49,475 bases of DNA from a virus, in the IMG/VR virus record IMGVR_UViG_3300045284_000174, positions 1-49,475 of that record. The stretch is one strand, 5' to 3'. Made by a program: the position numbers and the translations under genes. Below, piece by piece: positions 24,501-32,172 of this stretch (position 1 is its first letter; the number at the start of each line of letters is the position of its first letter). The notes beneath the pieces were generated by a model, which had not been told where the DNA came from, ran no database searches, and worked only from the letters and a program-made list of their open reading frames with translations.

Positions 24501-27500
24501 CCGTCACGTCAGTGCAGGCATCGCCGACACAGAACTTCGGTCGTGCGCTCGTCGGACTCGCCAACTGGGACGACTTCCTCCAGGGCCGCTACACCGCCAT
24601 GAAGTCAGCGCAGGAGTTGATGGACCACCTCGAAGCCACGCCGCCCGGCACCGTCAACATTGTCGGCCCCTACTGGACGTACGGCGAGGGCGCCACCGTC
24701 AACCCGGCGACTGGCGAAGTTGAGCGCATCGCCGGCCCAGGCGACACGAAGTACACCAAGCTCAGCCGGCGCTTCATGTCGGACGAGGTACGCAACCTCA
24801 CCAGCGGCACCAACATGACCAACGACGCCAAGTACAAGGTCATGGACGTGATGCGTGGCGACCTCAAGCTGGAGTCCTCGAAGGCCGGCGACATCCAACA
24901 CAACGCCGAGTGGTGGTCGAGCAACAAGGGTGCCAGCGCCGAGTCGATGGACCGCCTGCAGGTCGTGAAGGAACTGGACCGAAACAACGTGCACACGCCG
25001 GCCAGCGAGGCGTACCGCCAGTGGGTAGTCGAGCGCAACCGGGTGAAGGTCATCGCCGACGAGATGAGCGCCGCCAACCGTGACCCACTCATGCGCCAGA
25101 CCCCCGGACAGACGTTCGCATCGCACCCAGAGTGGGTGCAGGAGTTCGGCACCAAGGCCGGCTTCGACCGCTACCGCAAGGGCGTGCTCGCCGACGAGGA
25201 AGCGTTCCTCACCGACGCCGAGATCAACGACGCACACGACCAGGCGCTCATGGAGCACCAGGGTTCGTCGCTGCTGGCCAAGCTGCGCTCCTTCCGAGAC
25301 AACCTCGCCAACCCGCACACGTCGCTCGCCGTCACGCTCGACTCGGTCATGGGACGGCTGTGGGGATTCAACTCGCAGCAGTGGGACAAGGTCGGGTTCT
25401 ACGCCAAGTACGCCGACAAGATCCGAGACATCGCCGCCGAGCTATCGAAGCGGTGGGGCTACGACGTCAAGCCGCACGAGGTACAGGCAGCGCTCTGGGT
25501 GCACGCCAAGCTGGAGATCGGACGCCAGGACTGGGGCCGGCTGCTGGCCCACCACGACGTGGCGATGAACCAGATCGACGCATGGGAGCAGGGCGCACCC
25601 ATCGAGCCCCGCATCGTGCAGGGACACCTCAAGCCAGTGCAACCCGAGGACCTGCTCGCCGACTACAAGAAAGAGGAGATCGGATACAGCGAGGCCGCAC
25701 AGGTCACCCGCTCCGACCGCAAGTACCTCCTCGACAAAAAGAACGCCGACCGCCTCTCGCCCGCACAGGAAGAGCAAGCGGCACAGATGCGCATCGACTT
25801 CGAGGACTACAAGGACCTCAACAACCAAGTCGCTCGTGGCGACATCACGCCGGCCGACACAAACCAGTGGGCCGAGTATGAGTCACTCCGACAGAAAGTT
25901 GGTGAGGGGCAGACCACTGACGTAACCACCGCACCGAACCGGGAGAACATCCGAGAGGGCGCCACCGAGCCGACACGGCAGGAGACACGCTACGAGATCG
26001 CCTACGACGCCAACAAGCTCAAGGCACAGAAGGTCCGCTTCGGCGGCTACGACGCCGTCGTCGCACAGCTCAAGGACGCACTCGACGCACGAGACTTCCA
26101 GAAGGCACGAGAGCTGGTCACGGCGTGGGTCATCTCGCAGCGTGACTCGGTGATGGGGCAGGGCGGCTCGTCGTTCGGTGTGACCGCCGAGGGCCAGCTC
26201 ATCAAGGACGAGCTGGCACGCCCCGGCGATCTCCGCAACGCCACTGCCGAGGGCACCGAGCGTCTGCAGAACGCCAAGACTATCCCGGCGCCGAACGACA
26301 TGAGCCGCAGCCGCTTCCGCATCGAGGCGCTGCACGAGCTGCTGAGGAATGGACAGATCAGCCAAGAGCAGTTCGACGTGCGGGCCGCCCAGTTCGAGCG
26401 CTCGCTCTCCAACGAAGAGCCCGGCCTCAACCAGCTCGGCCCCGCCGACACACCGCACCCCGACCCCGGCATGACCCGTGTGTACCGGGGCTCCGACTAC
26501 CCCGAGCCCGTCGGCATGCAGGGCATGTGGTGGACCGACCATCAGCCATACGGCCGTGGCGGTTACGAGCACTGGCAGCAGACCGACATGCCGTCCGACA
26601 CCGTCGAACGGCTCAAGGCGCAGGTGCTCTCCGACCGTGACCGCCTCGACCCCGCCGGCACACCCGTCGTCGGCCGGGACCTGATGCTCGACCCCAACGA
26701 GCCGGCGCACGCCTCGGCGATGGACCGGGCCGTCCGCTACATGCACGACGCCGTCAACCGTGGCGACGTGGACGCACTGCACCAGAGCTTCGAGCACGAG
26801 GTGCGAGGCGCACTGCTCGACCACCCCACGCCCGACGGCCACCTCGTCATGCGCATGTTCAAGAACGCCGCCTTCGACACGATCATGCACGAGGGCGCCC
26901 ACCTGCTGCGTCGCATCCTGCCGTCCGACATGCTCAAGGCACTCGAAGAGAAGTACCCGCACATCCTTGATGAGGACGTAGCGGCTGGCCTCGGTGAGAA
27001 CACCAAGGCCAACCCGCTGCGTGTCGCCGCCGAGGAGAAGTTCGTCGCCGACCTGATGGTCTGGATTCGCAACAAGACGCACGGTAACTGGGCGGCCGGT
27101 GGGCTCTCCGGTGAGCTACCCGAGCAGGCAGGCGCAGGCGCCGGCACACTCGTCGGCGAAGCGCTCGCCCGCACCGTGTCGATGGAGAACGTGTACGGCC
27201 AGATCGCCGCCGTGATCGAAGACAATGTGCTGCAGACCGTCGGCTCACCCGTCGGCCCGCAACAGCTCGACGTCAACGCATTCTGGACCCGGCTGTTCTT
27301 CCCCGAGATCGACAAGCCCGACGTCATCCACGACCCGATCTCCTCCGCCAGCTTGGAGCAGGGCCGAGAGCTGCGGAAGTTCCGCTACGAAACGGACACG
27401 CAGTACGCACGCCGAGTGCGCCAGTACGGCGAGGCACGCCAGGCGCTCAAGCAGACGCAGCTCCTCGCCGACAAAGCCGAGCGTCGAGCCGTGCAAGCGG

Positions 27501-29467
27501 AGACGGCCGCCAAGAAAATGCACGTCCTCATCACCAACACGCCGTCCGACCTACAGAAGCGGGCGACCGAGCTGGGCGTCAAGGCCGACAAGATCCTCGA
27601 CCGCCTCGCCCGACAACTGGAGAGCCCCGACCCGTCGAAGGTGCCGATGCAGTGGCGCTCGCTGTGGGAGGGCGTGGTCGACATGCAGGAGCAGGCGAAG
27701 GCCGACCCGACCGGCCGCCTCGCCGAGATCATGGCCGACGTTCCGCAGACGTTCCAAGACGTGCTGCGTGAGGCAGCGCAGCGTGGCTTCGACCCGCAGT
27801 TCCTCCCCGACATGACGTGGGAGATGGCGAACCGCTCACTGTTCGGCCACATCCGCATCGCTGCCGACACCGAGCTGCTCGACTCCACCCGCAAGGCGAA
27901 CCGTGGCGTGCTGCACAACAGCGGCATCGCCAACCAATCGATCGAGCAACTCGGCGCTGGCCTGATCGCCGCCACGAAAGAGCTGTACTCCAACACGCTC
28001 GTGACGCACATCGAGGACTACTACGCCAAGCCGCTCGCTCCCGGCGCTGCCATCCCCAAGGGCTGGGTCCCGTGGTCACCCGAGCGTGAGTACATCATGA
28101 CCGGCACCCGCCCCTCGGGCGAGATCGCTGCCACGGGCGGCAACATGATCGTGCCCGAGCACGTCGCCCGAGCGCTCGACTCGATGTCGAAGCGCTACGA
28201 CCACTGGACGTTCCACACCCTGACGAAGGCCAACAGCGTGTGGCGCACCTGGCAGCTCACGCTCTCACCCCGGTACTACATCCACATCTTCGTCGCCAAC
28301 ATGGTCCGGGCGATGATGGCCGGCGCTATGCCGAAGGACTTCCTTGAGACGATCAAGGGATGGAAGGCTGGCACACTTCCCGATGAACTGATTGGCCTCG
28401 ACCAGGTGTCGGCCTACCGTCAGCTCACGGGCGAGGACATGCCGAATCGGGCCATGCCCTCGGTGTTCGCCCAAGGACCCGACCGGCTGCTCGACCGCTC
28501 GCACTTCGCCGAGAACAATGCCGAGGCAGAGGGCAAGGTCGACAAGGTCAAGGCCGCCATCCACAGCGCCAAGCAATCACTGGAGAAGGCGCACGCCAAC
28601 ATTGACATGTTCGCCCGCTCTGTCGTGTTCGAGAGCAAGCTCCGCACGGGTGCCTCCCGGGAGGCCGCCCTCGCTGCGTCGCTCGAAGCGCTCGGCGACT
28701 ACGGCTCCCTGTCCCCATTCGAGCGGGCCGTCACCCGGGCCGTCATGCCGTTCTATCCGTACTACAAAGGGCTCGTGAAGCTGCTGATGCGGATGCCGGC
28801 CGACCACCCTGGCGCTGCCGTGGCGTTGATGCAGGCTGGCAAGATCCATCAGGAGTACATGGAGGACCTCCTCAACGGGCCCGTCCCCCAGTCGCTCGAC
28901 TCGACCTTCAACATCTTCGGCTTCCACCAGATGACGATCCTCGACCCGTTCATCAACGCCGTCCACGCCGTCGAGCCCCTGAACCTGGCCACCAGCCTGA
29001 GCCCCTTCGTGTCCCTGCTGATGCGCACGGCCTACAACGCCCCCACCAAGGGCACCTCGGTCCAGGGCCCCGGGCCCACCGGCAAGCGGCAAGCCAACTA
29101 CGACCCCCTGAGAGGCGCCCTACAGCTCGCTGAGGGGGCGCCGCCCGTTCTGGCAGCGCAGGGCGCTCTGGGCACAGACAACGCCTACAACCAGAATCCG
29201 GGGCTCCAGACGGCCATTGCGAAGTACGTCGGCGTACCCCAGCCGACGGCCGTGGCCGACGTCCAGGCCCAGCTCCACCCCACCCCCACCCAGCAGATCG
29301 AGCAGAAGGCCACGAAGAAGGCCGCCGCCGAGGCCAAGCGCAAGGCGAAGAAGCTCGCCGCCGGCCCCAGTCTGAAGCCGAAGAAGGCCCACGCCGGCAA
29401 CGCCAAGGGCCGCCGGATCGCTACGCACTTCACACGCAAGGCCGCTAGGCGGAAGAAGCCGTTCTGA
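21575..29467 (+). CDS. Giant polyvalent internal virion protein, 2630 aa, with HExxH peptidase motif
   Basis: By far the largest gene. Seen in order: a hydrophobic/Ala-rich N-terminus (residues 1-170); helical regions; a block near 900-1010 with ALKWYYDSHEYIEGKYRGK, then AVTSVQASPTQNFGRA, and near 1260-1315 WGFNSQQWDKVGFYAKY with VQAALWVHAKLE, which resemble DUF7178-type phage segments; RVYRGSDYPEPVGMQGMWW near 1635, similar to ADP-ribosyltransferase-like folds; a zinc-peptidase motif HEGAHLLRR (H1772-H1776); and near 2345-2400 YGSLSPFERAVTRAVMPFYP, like the LPD38 domain of large polyvalent proteins. The tail is Lys-rich. Such proteins are packed in the capsid and injected with the DNA. It starts at GTG, four bases after the upstream stop. 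Confidence 0.75.
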   Translation: MAEYVPYTPPTPGGTTATENAPSIFGWHPSMPNLGGFKALGQLAQGIIALPEIAYSALPGGPKSQLPQVGKGLVAGLGGVASTLASPIGIPGKWNLGENVIEPGVEALTGKDSVKDFWQMSKENGPLYGAINTVLNALPVTGPLAGVAGAAADVADTAALTAEASAAAEGATAASVGEAAAADALTKTEMIGNKGLGVHPFKGFGADSGLASVKNLEVTGSAEDYAASVQKMADALRTKATIYHAIAHPVGGLFHGISEQAAASFAKLNPFETTSPEPVPGAADLIPQADKDAAIAATKATAAQSEFEAGGLYEGDSEPMESALRALQAPEKAASEVMSKTEHAGIRTPSTFDETTGEATNITKEEKAATREEIAGHVEEAKANIEQPGTGEGSKLGEIEKRISQPAAAWAVRMAERLPDSVNQVLAQMKGTIDKFHLNQAARSLEQWVEVQQRQVQHGAAVTTSVMAGMALKDAVRAAGGKITDFQASQAIGEELNAMMRGNKWVSEMLRTDGDPALVQAMRAAARRGYPGLEPWLKYMDEPQLAEVMRHLHDAQEIWTTEMQKRMQVLLASRPGAKGLEAAVLGLDQPPMSASQLKEYRKAKLFLRMKAKLEARISDDPIKADPRYRDLNRLDLATEKAANEAQALRERSGILQRNMEDLRTAPPKASLPEHVSRLAAELRDQLDDQNPDATGGITFDPGSAKVGFSDGATQVVGLAEQATYDVDFLRKPGEAEKAILEAVTKPVNATGGALPPGIWGNNLKIGFWNDNGTVYVDISADTHYDGTPFTPLEADLLGMAHGQLAVFDARDFTSRALSQASSDQNLWAHYIADLMDRKSNLSKFLAEQASIEQGSSILTEGDSTRALTVFATWDYSLARSNPAEHAIGDIWSRLSYDESGRIVPNDEQLLHQTVLRMLPGTEADAIEGMDVDNLHKALKWYYDSHEYIEGKYRGKQIQLLNGEWRDAADVFYDLIAVTSVQASPTQNFGRALVGLANWDDFLQGRYTAMKSAQELMDHLEATPPGTVNIVGPYWTYGEGATVNPATGEVERIAGPGDTKYTKLSRRFMSDEVRNLTSGTNMTNDAKYKVMDVMRGDLKLESSKAGDIQHNAEWWSSNKGASAESMDRLQVVKELDRNNVHTPASEAYRQWVVERNRVKVIADEMSAANRDPLMRQTPGQTFASHPEWVQEFGTKAGFDRYRKGVLADEEAFLTDAEINDAHDQALMEHQGSSLLAKLRSFRDNLANPHTSLAVTLDSVMGRLWGFNSQQWDKVGFYAKYADKIRDIAAELSKRWGYDVKPHEVQAALWVHAKLEIGRQDWGRLLAHHDVAMNQIDAWEQGAPIEPRIVQGHLKPVQPEDLLADYKKEEIGYSEAAQVTRSDRKYLLDKKNADRLSPAQEEQAAQMRIDFEDYKDLNNQVARGDITPADTNQWAEYESLRQKVGEGQTTDVTTAPNRENIREGATEPTRQETRYEIAYDANKLKAQKVRFGGYDAVVAQLKDALDARDFQKARELVTAWVISQRDSVMGQGGSSFGVTAEGQLIKDELARPGDLRNATAEGTERLQNAKTIPAPNDMSRSRFRIEALHELLRNGQISQEQFDVRAAQFERSLSNEEPGLNQLGPADTPHPDPGMTRVYRGSDYPEPVGMQGMWWTDHQPYGRGGYEHWQQTDMPSDTVERLKAQVLSDRDRLDPAGTPVVGRDLMLDPNEPAHASAMDRAVRYMHDAVNRGDVDALHQSFEHEVRGALLDHPTPDGHLVMRMFKNAAFDTIMHEGAHLLRRILPSDMLKALEEKYPHILDEDVAAGLGENTKANPLRVAAEEKFVADLMVWIRNKTHGNWAAGGLSGELPEQAGAGAGTLVGEALARTVSMENVYGQIAAVIEDNVLQTVGSPVGPQQLDVNAFWTRLFFPEIDKPDVIHDPISSASLEQGRELRKFRYETDTQYARRVRQYGEARQALKQTQLLADKAERRAVQAETAAKKMHVLITNTPSDLQKRATELGVKADKILDRLARQLESPDPSKVPMQWRSLWEGVVDMQEQAKADPTGRLAEIMADVPQTFQDVLREAAQRGFDPQFLPDMTWEMANRSLFGHIRIAADTELLDSTRKANRGVLHNSGIANQSIEQLGAGLIAATKELYSNTLVTHIEDYYAKPLAPGAAIPKGWVPWSPEREYIMTGTRPSGEIAATGGNMIVPEHVARALDSMSKRYDHWTFHTLTKANSVWRTWQLTLSPRYYIHIFVANMVRAMMAGAMPKDFLETIKGWKAGTLPDELIGLDQVSAYRQLTGEDMPNRAMPSVFAQGPDRLLDRSHFAENNAEAEGKVDKVKAAIHSAKQSLEKAHANIDMFARSVVFESKLRTGASREAALAASLEALGDYGSLSPFERAVTRAVMPFYPYYKGLVKLLMRMPADHPGAAVALMQAGKIHQEYMEDLLNGPVPQSLDSTFNIFGFHQMTILDPFINAVHAVEPLNLATSLSPFVSLLMRTAYNAPTKGTSVQGPGPTGKRQANYDPLRGALQLAEGAPPVLAAQGALGTDNAYNQNPGLQTAIAKYVGVPQPTAVADVQAQLHPTPTQQIEQKATKKAAAEAKRKAKKLAAGPSLKPKKAHAGNAKGRRIATHFTRKAARRKKPF

Positions 29468-29532
29468 TACGGTGAGTGAGCTGCCCAAGACCCCGGCCGC
29501 CGAGAAGGAGGACGGGGTGGGAACGGCACAAG

Positions 29533-29538
29533 TAGACT
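29533..29538 (+). promoter_or_regulatory. -10 hexamer TAGACT, leaderless start at 29546
   Basis: TAGACT, seven bases (CAGGCGC), then ATG 29546. It opens the membrane-protein group. Confidence 0.7.
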
Positions 29539-29545
29539 CAGGCGC

Positions 29546-29752
29546 ATGGCTACCGCTATCGCACGCTCCCAGGCACGAGCGACCTTCACCGATACGGTGC
29601 GCATCCAGCTCCTTGAGAGCGACATGGACGAGTCCGACAACAAGGTCGACCGCATCCTCGCCGGCCAGAACCGGCTCATGTGGTGGGCGATGGGCCTCGT
29701 CGCCTCGCTGACCACCACGTCGATCCTCCTGTTCGTTAACCTGGTGAAATGA
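29546..29752 (+). CDS. XhlA/holin-like membrane protein, 68 aa
   Basis: Residues 1-42 are a charged amphipathic helix (TVRIQLLESDMDESDNKVDR) and residues about 44-67 a single membrane helix (MWWAMGLVASLTTTSILLFV). This layout matches haemolysin XhlA-type holin partners. It is leaderless and overlaps the next gene by ATGA. Together with three further membrane genes it probably forms the lysis group. Confidence 0.6.
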   Translation: MATAIARSQARATFTDTVRIQLLESDMDESDNKVDRILAGQNRLMWWAMGLVASLTTTSILLFVNLVK

Positions 29753-30108
29753 TGCTTCCCGACCTGCCGGCGGATGGGCACCGGCCGGCGCTCCGCTCAT
29801 TCGACCGTACGAAGTCAGCGCTCGTGGCGCTCGTGTTCGCCCTCTCGATCGTCGTGCCCATGCTGATGGGCTACGCCTTCATCCACGTCAACAACGAGCT
29901 GGCGTCCACGCAGCGCCACGAGGGTGCCGTCGCTCTCTGCCAGGCCATCAACAAGACCGACGAGAACATCCAGGGCTTCGTGCTCGACCTCTCGGGCAAG
30001 GCCCCGACACAGCCCACCGTCGAGCAGACGCTGGCGCTGCAGGCCGAGCTGGACAAGCGGTTCCCGCAGTACGACTGCACGGTGTACCCGCTGCGGGCGA
30101 AGCGATAG
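29749..30108 (+). CDS. Membrane-anchored protein of the lysis group, 119 aa
   Basis: Start ATG 29749 overlaps the upstream TGA; a second ATG follows at once (29752). Residues about 24-46 form one membrane helix (LVALVFALSIVVPMLMGYAF). The rest (about 47-119) is a soluble domain with two Cys (ALCQAINK, YDCTVYPL). One helix plus an external domain is the layout of a spanin-like or holin-control protein, but the family is not recognised. Confidence 0.6.
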   Translation: MMLPDLPADGHRPALRSFDRTKSALVALVFALSIVVPMLMGYAFIHVNNELASTQRHEGAVALCQAINKTDENIQGFVLDLSGKAPTQPTVEQTLALQAELDKRFPQYDCTVYPLRAKR

Positions 30109-30111
30109 GCT
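30106..30111 (+). promoter_or_regulatory. -10 hexamer TAGGCT containing the upstream stop codon
   Basis: TAG 30106-30108 ends the upstream gene and begins TAGGCT. Six bases (GGACTC) lead to ATG 30118. Confidence 0.7.
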
Positions 30112-30117
30112 GGACTC

Positions 30118-30312
30118 ATGACCACCATCGCTGCCATCGCCACCAAGATCGCCGAGGTCCGCAAGGCCCTCGTCTCCGCTGCCCTCGTGGCCAGCACCCT
30201 CGCCACCACCGAGGGCGTCCCGGCCGACATCAAGGCCTGGGCCGCCGAGGTGCTGATCGTGCTCGCCGCCGCCGGCATCACCTGGACCGTCTCGAACAAG
30301 CCGGCCGCCTGA
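30118..30312 (+). CDS. Holin-like protein, 64 aa
   Basis: Two moderately hydrophobic segments: about residues 17-31 (ALVSAALVASTLATT) and 44-58 (EVLIVLAAAGITWTV), with a short basic N-terminal helix (KIAEVRK). Size and layout fit a small holin that would open the membrane for the endolysin encoded at 9643. Leaderless; it overlaps the micro gene downstream by TGATG. Which of the four membrane genes is the holin cannot be decided from sequence. Confidence 0.55.
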   Translation: MTTIAAIATKIAEVRKALVSAALVASTLATTEGVPADIKAWAAEVLIVLAAAGITWTVSNKPAA

Positions 30313-30377
30313 TGTACATCTCCGTCGGCCTCCTCGTTCTCATCCTCGTGATCGTGCTCATCGTCAAGATCCTCTGA
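30312..30377 (+). CDS. Micro membrane protein, 21 aa
   Basis: ATG 30312 overlaps the upstream TGA (TGATG). The 21 residues are almost one uninterrupted membrane helix of Leu, Ile and Val (VGLLVLILVIVLIVKIL). The only polar features are Tyr-2, Ser-4 and Lys-19. The strict overlap with a holin-like gene suggests it is translated and acts in or near the lysis system. No homologue can be recognised at this length. Confidence 0.55.
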   Translation: MYISVGLLVLILVIVLIVKIL

Positions 30378-30380
30378 TCC

Positions 30381-30409
30381 TTGACTTCTGCGTGAGGGGC
30401 AACTACCGT
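30381..30409 (+). promoter_or_regulatory. Full -35/-10 promoter for SNF2 helicase gene
   Basis: TTGACT (30381-30386), a 17-base spacer and TACCGT (30404-30409), then seven bases (CCCCTGC) to ATG 30417. This is the best match to a host housekeeping-sigma promoter seen here, and the only leaderless start with a clear -35 box. It opens the replication region, as expected of an early promoter. Confidence 0.75.
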
Positions 30410-30416
30410 CCCCTGC

Positions 30417-31859
30417 ATGCGAGCTTTGGATAGTTTTCAACACGACGTCCTGCGGTTCTTCACCGCAACCAATGGGCGTGCCATCTACGCCGACGACATG
30501 GGCGGCCGCAAGACGGCCACCACGCTGACTTGGCTGTCCGACAATCCCGACATCCACCGTGTGCTCGTGATTGTCCCGAAATCCGTACACGTCGACCACT
30601 GGCTCGCCGAGGCAGAGGTGTGGGCTCCTCGCCTCGCACGGCGCCGGGGCATGGGCCCGAAGCGGCTCGGCGTGTTGCACTCTAACGTCGAGGGCCCGTC
30701 TCTGTACGTCACCACGTACGCCTCTGCCCGCATAGACGAGATCGACCTGCGGATGCAGAAGTTCGACACCGTCGTCTTCGATGAGGGCCACGCCCTCAAG
30801 GGACGCACGACGCAAGTGGCGAAGATGGCGAACCAGCTCGCCAAGGCGCAGCGCTGCCTCATCGTCACCGGCACGCCCGTGATGAACGCACCCGAGGAGA
30901 TGTGGCAGTACCTCCACATGCTGCACCCCAAAGACTTCCGCTCGTACTGGCAGTGGGTCGAGGAACACTTCGTCATCTCGTTCGCCACCTTCAACCGGGA
31001 GCGCCCGTGGGAGCAGACCAAGGTGGTCGGCGGCTACCTCGAAGGGCACGAGAACATCGTACGTGCGCAGCTCTCGGGCGTCATCATCCAGCGAGAGATC
31101 AGTGAGCTGTTCCCTGGCGAGGTGTGGGTGGAGGAGCCGCACTTCACCACCTACCCCGTCGAGATGGCACCGGATGAGCGCAAGCTGTACGACCACCTCG
31201 TGGAGAAGGGCTGGGGCGTCGTGCCCAACGGCGTCATCCTCACCAAGAACGCCATCAGCGTGCAGACCAGGCTGCGGCAGCTCTCGTCCGACTGGTCCTC
31301 GCTGGACGAGGACCTCGGGCCCGGAGCCAAGGCCATCTTCGCCGCCGAGGACATCTACCGCTGGTTCGATAACGACGGCAAGCCCGTCATCGTGTTCACC
31401 GCCTTCCGTCGCACCGCCGAGGTCATGGCCAAGCTGCTCGCTGATGCTGGCCTGCGTGTTGCCAAGTACACGGGCGAGGAGTCCGGGCTCGCACGCAGCC
31501 TCACGCTCACCGAGTACAACAAGGGCCGGCTCGACATCATCGTCGGCACGATCGCTGCGATGGGCGAAGGCCTCGACGGCCTGCAGTACCGCACCCACAA
31601 GATGGCCTTCATGGACCTCGACTGGGTGCCAGGCATCAACGACCAGTGCATCGGCCGGTTGAAGCGTAGCGGCCAGAAGCTGCGAGTCGAGGTGCGCATC
31701 TACTTCTACAAGGACAGCCTGGAGCAGGCCGTCGTCGCCGCCAACCGCCGCAAGCAATCGCTCGTGGCGTTCCTGCGTGGCAAAGACGTCGGGAAGGTGG
31801 TGTACGGCCATGTCGATGAAACCGCAGGAGACATCGAGCTTGTCGAAGGCTGGGTATAA
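30417..31859 (+). CDS. SNF2-family DEAD/DEAH helicase
   Basis: A 480-residue two-domain superfamily 2 helicase/translocase. Motifs: DDMGGRKTATT (Walker A, near 26-36; most relatives have GLGKT), DEGH (122-125), TGTP (151-154), and IGRLKRSGQ (motif VI, near 405). An ATP-driven role in replication or recombination is expected. Leaderless, with the strongest promoter in the window; it is the first gene of the replication block. The next gene, an HNH nuclease, begins inside its 3' end. Confidence 0.88.
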   Translation: MRALDSFQHDVLRFFTATNGRAIYADDMGGRKTATTLTWLSDNPDIHRVLVIVPKSVHVDHWLAEAEVWAPRLARRRGMGPKRLGVLHSNVEGPSLYVTTYASARIDEIDLRMQKFDTVVFDEGHALKGRTTQVAKMANQLAKAQRCLIVTGTPVMNAPEEMWQYLHMLHPKDFRSYWQWVEEHFVISFATFNRERPWEQTKVVGGYLEGHENIVRAQLSGVIIQREISELFPGEVWVEEPHFTTYPVEMAPDERKLYDHLVEKGWGVVPNGVILTKNAISVQTRLRQLSSDWSSLDEDLGPGAKAIFAAEDIYRWFDNDGKPVIVFTAFRRTAEVMAKLLADAGLRVAKYTGEESGLARSLTLTEYNKGRLDIIVGTIAAMGEGLDGLQYRTHKMAFMDLDWVPGINDQCIGRLKRSGQKLRVEVRIYFYKDSLEQAVVAANRRKQSLVAFLRGKDVGKVVYGHVDETAGDIELVEGWV

Positions 31860-32172
31860 GTCGGTTCACAACCGGCTGCGCTACCGACAGGGACCAGCGA
31901 GTAACTATCTCTGCATCAAGTGTGGCAAGCAGGCAATGCACTGGGCACACATCGGCGAGGGCTGGTATAGCGGGAACCTTACTGAGTACGTGCCGATGTG
32001 CGTACGCTGTCATCGCAACCATGACCCCAACGCCAACCGCAACAAGACGACGTGCCCAGCAGGGCACCCGTACAACTACATCAGACCATCGGACGGTGCT
32101 CGCATGTGCAGTCGCTGCGCTAGCGAATCCCGCCCACGTAGAAGGCAGGCACAACGTGACCAAGCGCATTGA
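31810..32172 (+). CDS. HNH homing-type endonuclease, 120 aa
   Basis: Start chosen at ATG 31810 (MSMKPQETSSLSKAGYKSVH); the frame is open further upstream only inside the helicase gene. It has the HNH pattern LCIKCGKQAMHWAHIGEGW, then MCVRCHRNHDPNANRNKTTC and a second zinc pair (CPAGH...MCSRC). It overlaps the helicase by 50 bases and the next gene by 17, a tight fit between neighbours. Family differs from the other two HNH genes. Confidence 0.8.
   Translation: MSMKPQETSSLSKAGYKSVHNRLRYRQGPASNYLCIKCGKQAMHWAHIGEGWYSGNLTEYVPMCVRCHRNHDPNANRNKTTCPAGHPYNYIRPSDGARMCSRCASESRPRRRQAQRDQAH

Noticed and set aside
29472-29711. Plus-strand frame beginning SELPKTPAAEK
   Set aside because: The first 25 residues look plausible, but it overlaps most of the membrane gene at 29546, which has the leaderless promoter and a clear membrane helix; the rest is Ser/Thr/Arg-rich shadow sequence.
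31777-31809. Upstream ATG for the HNH gene at 31810
   Set aside because: It lies deeper inside the helicase gene and adds residues unlike HNH proteins.
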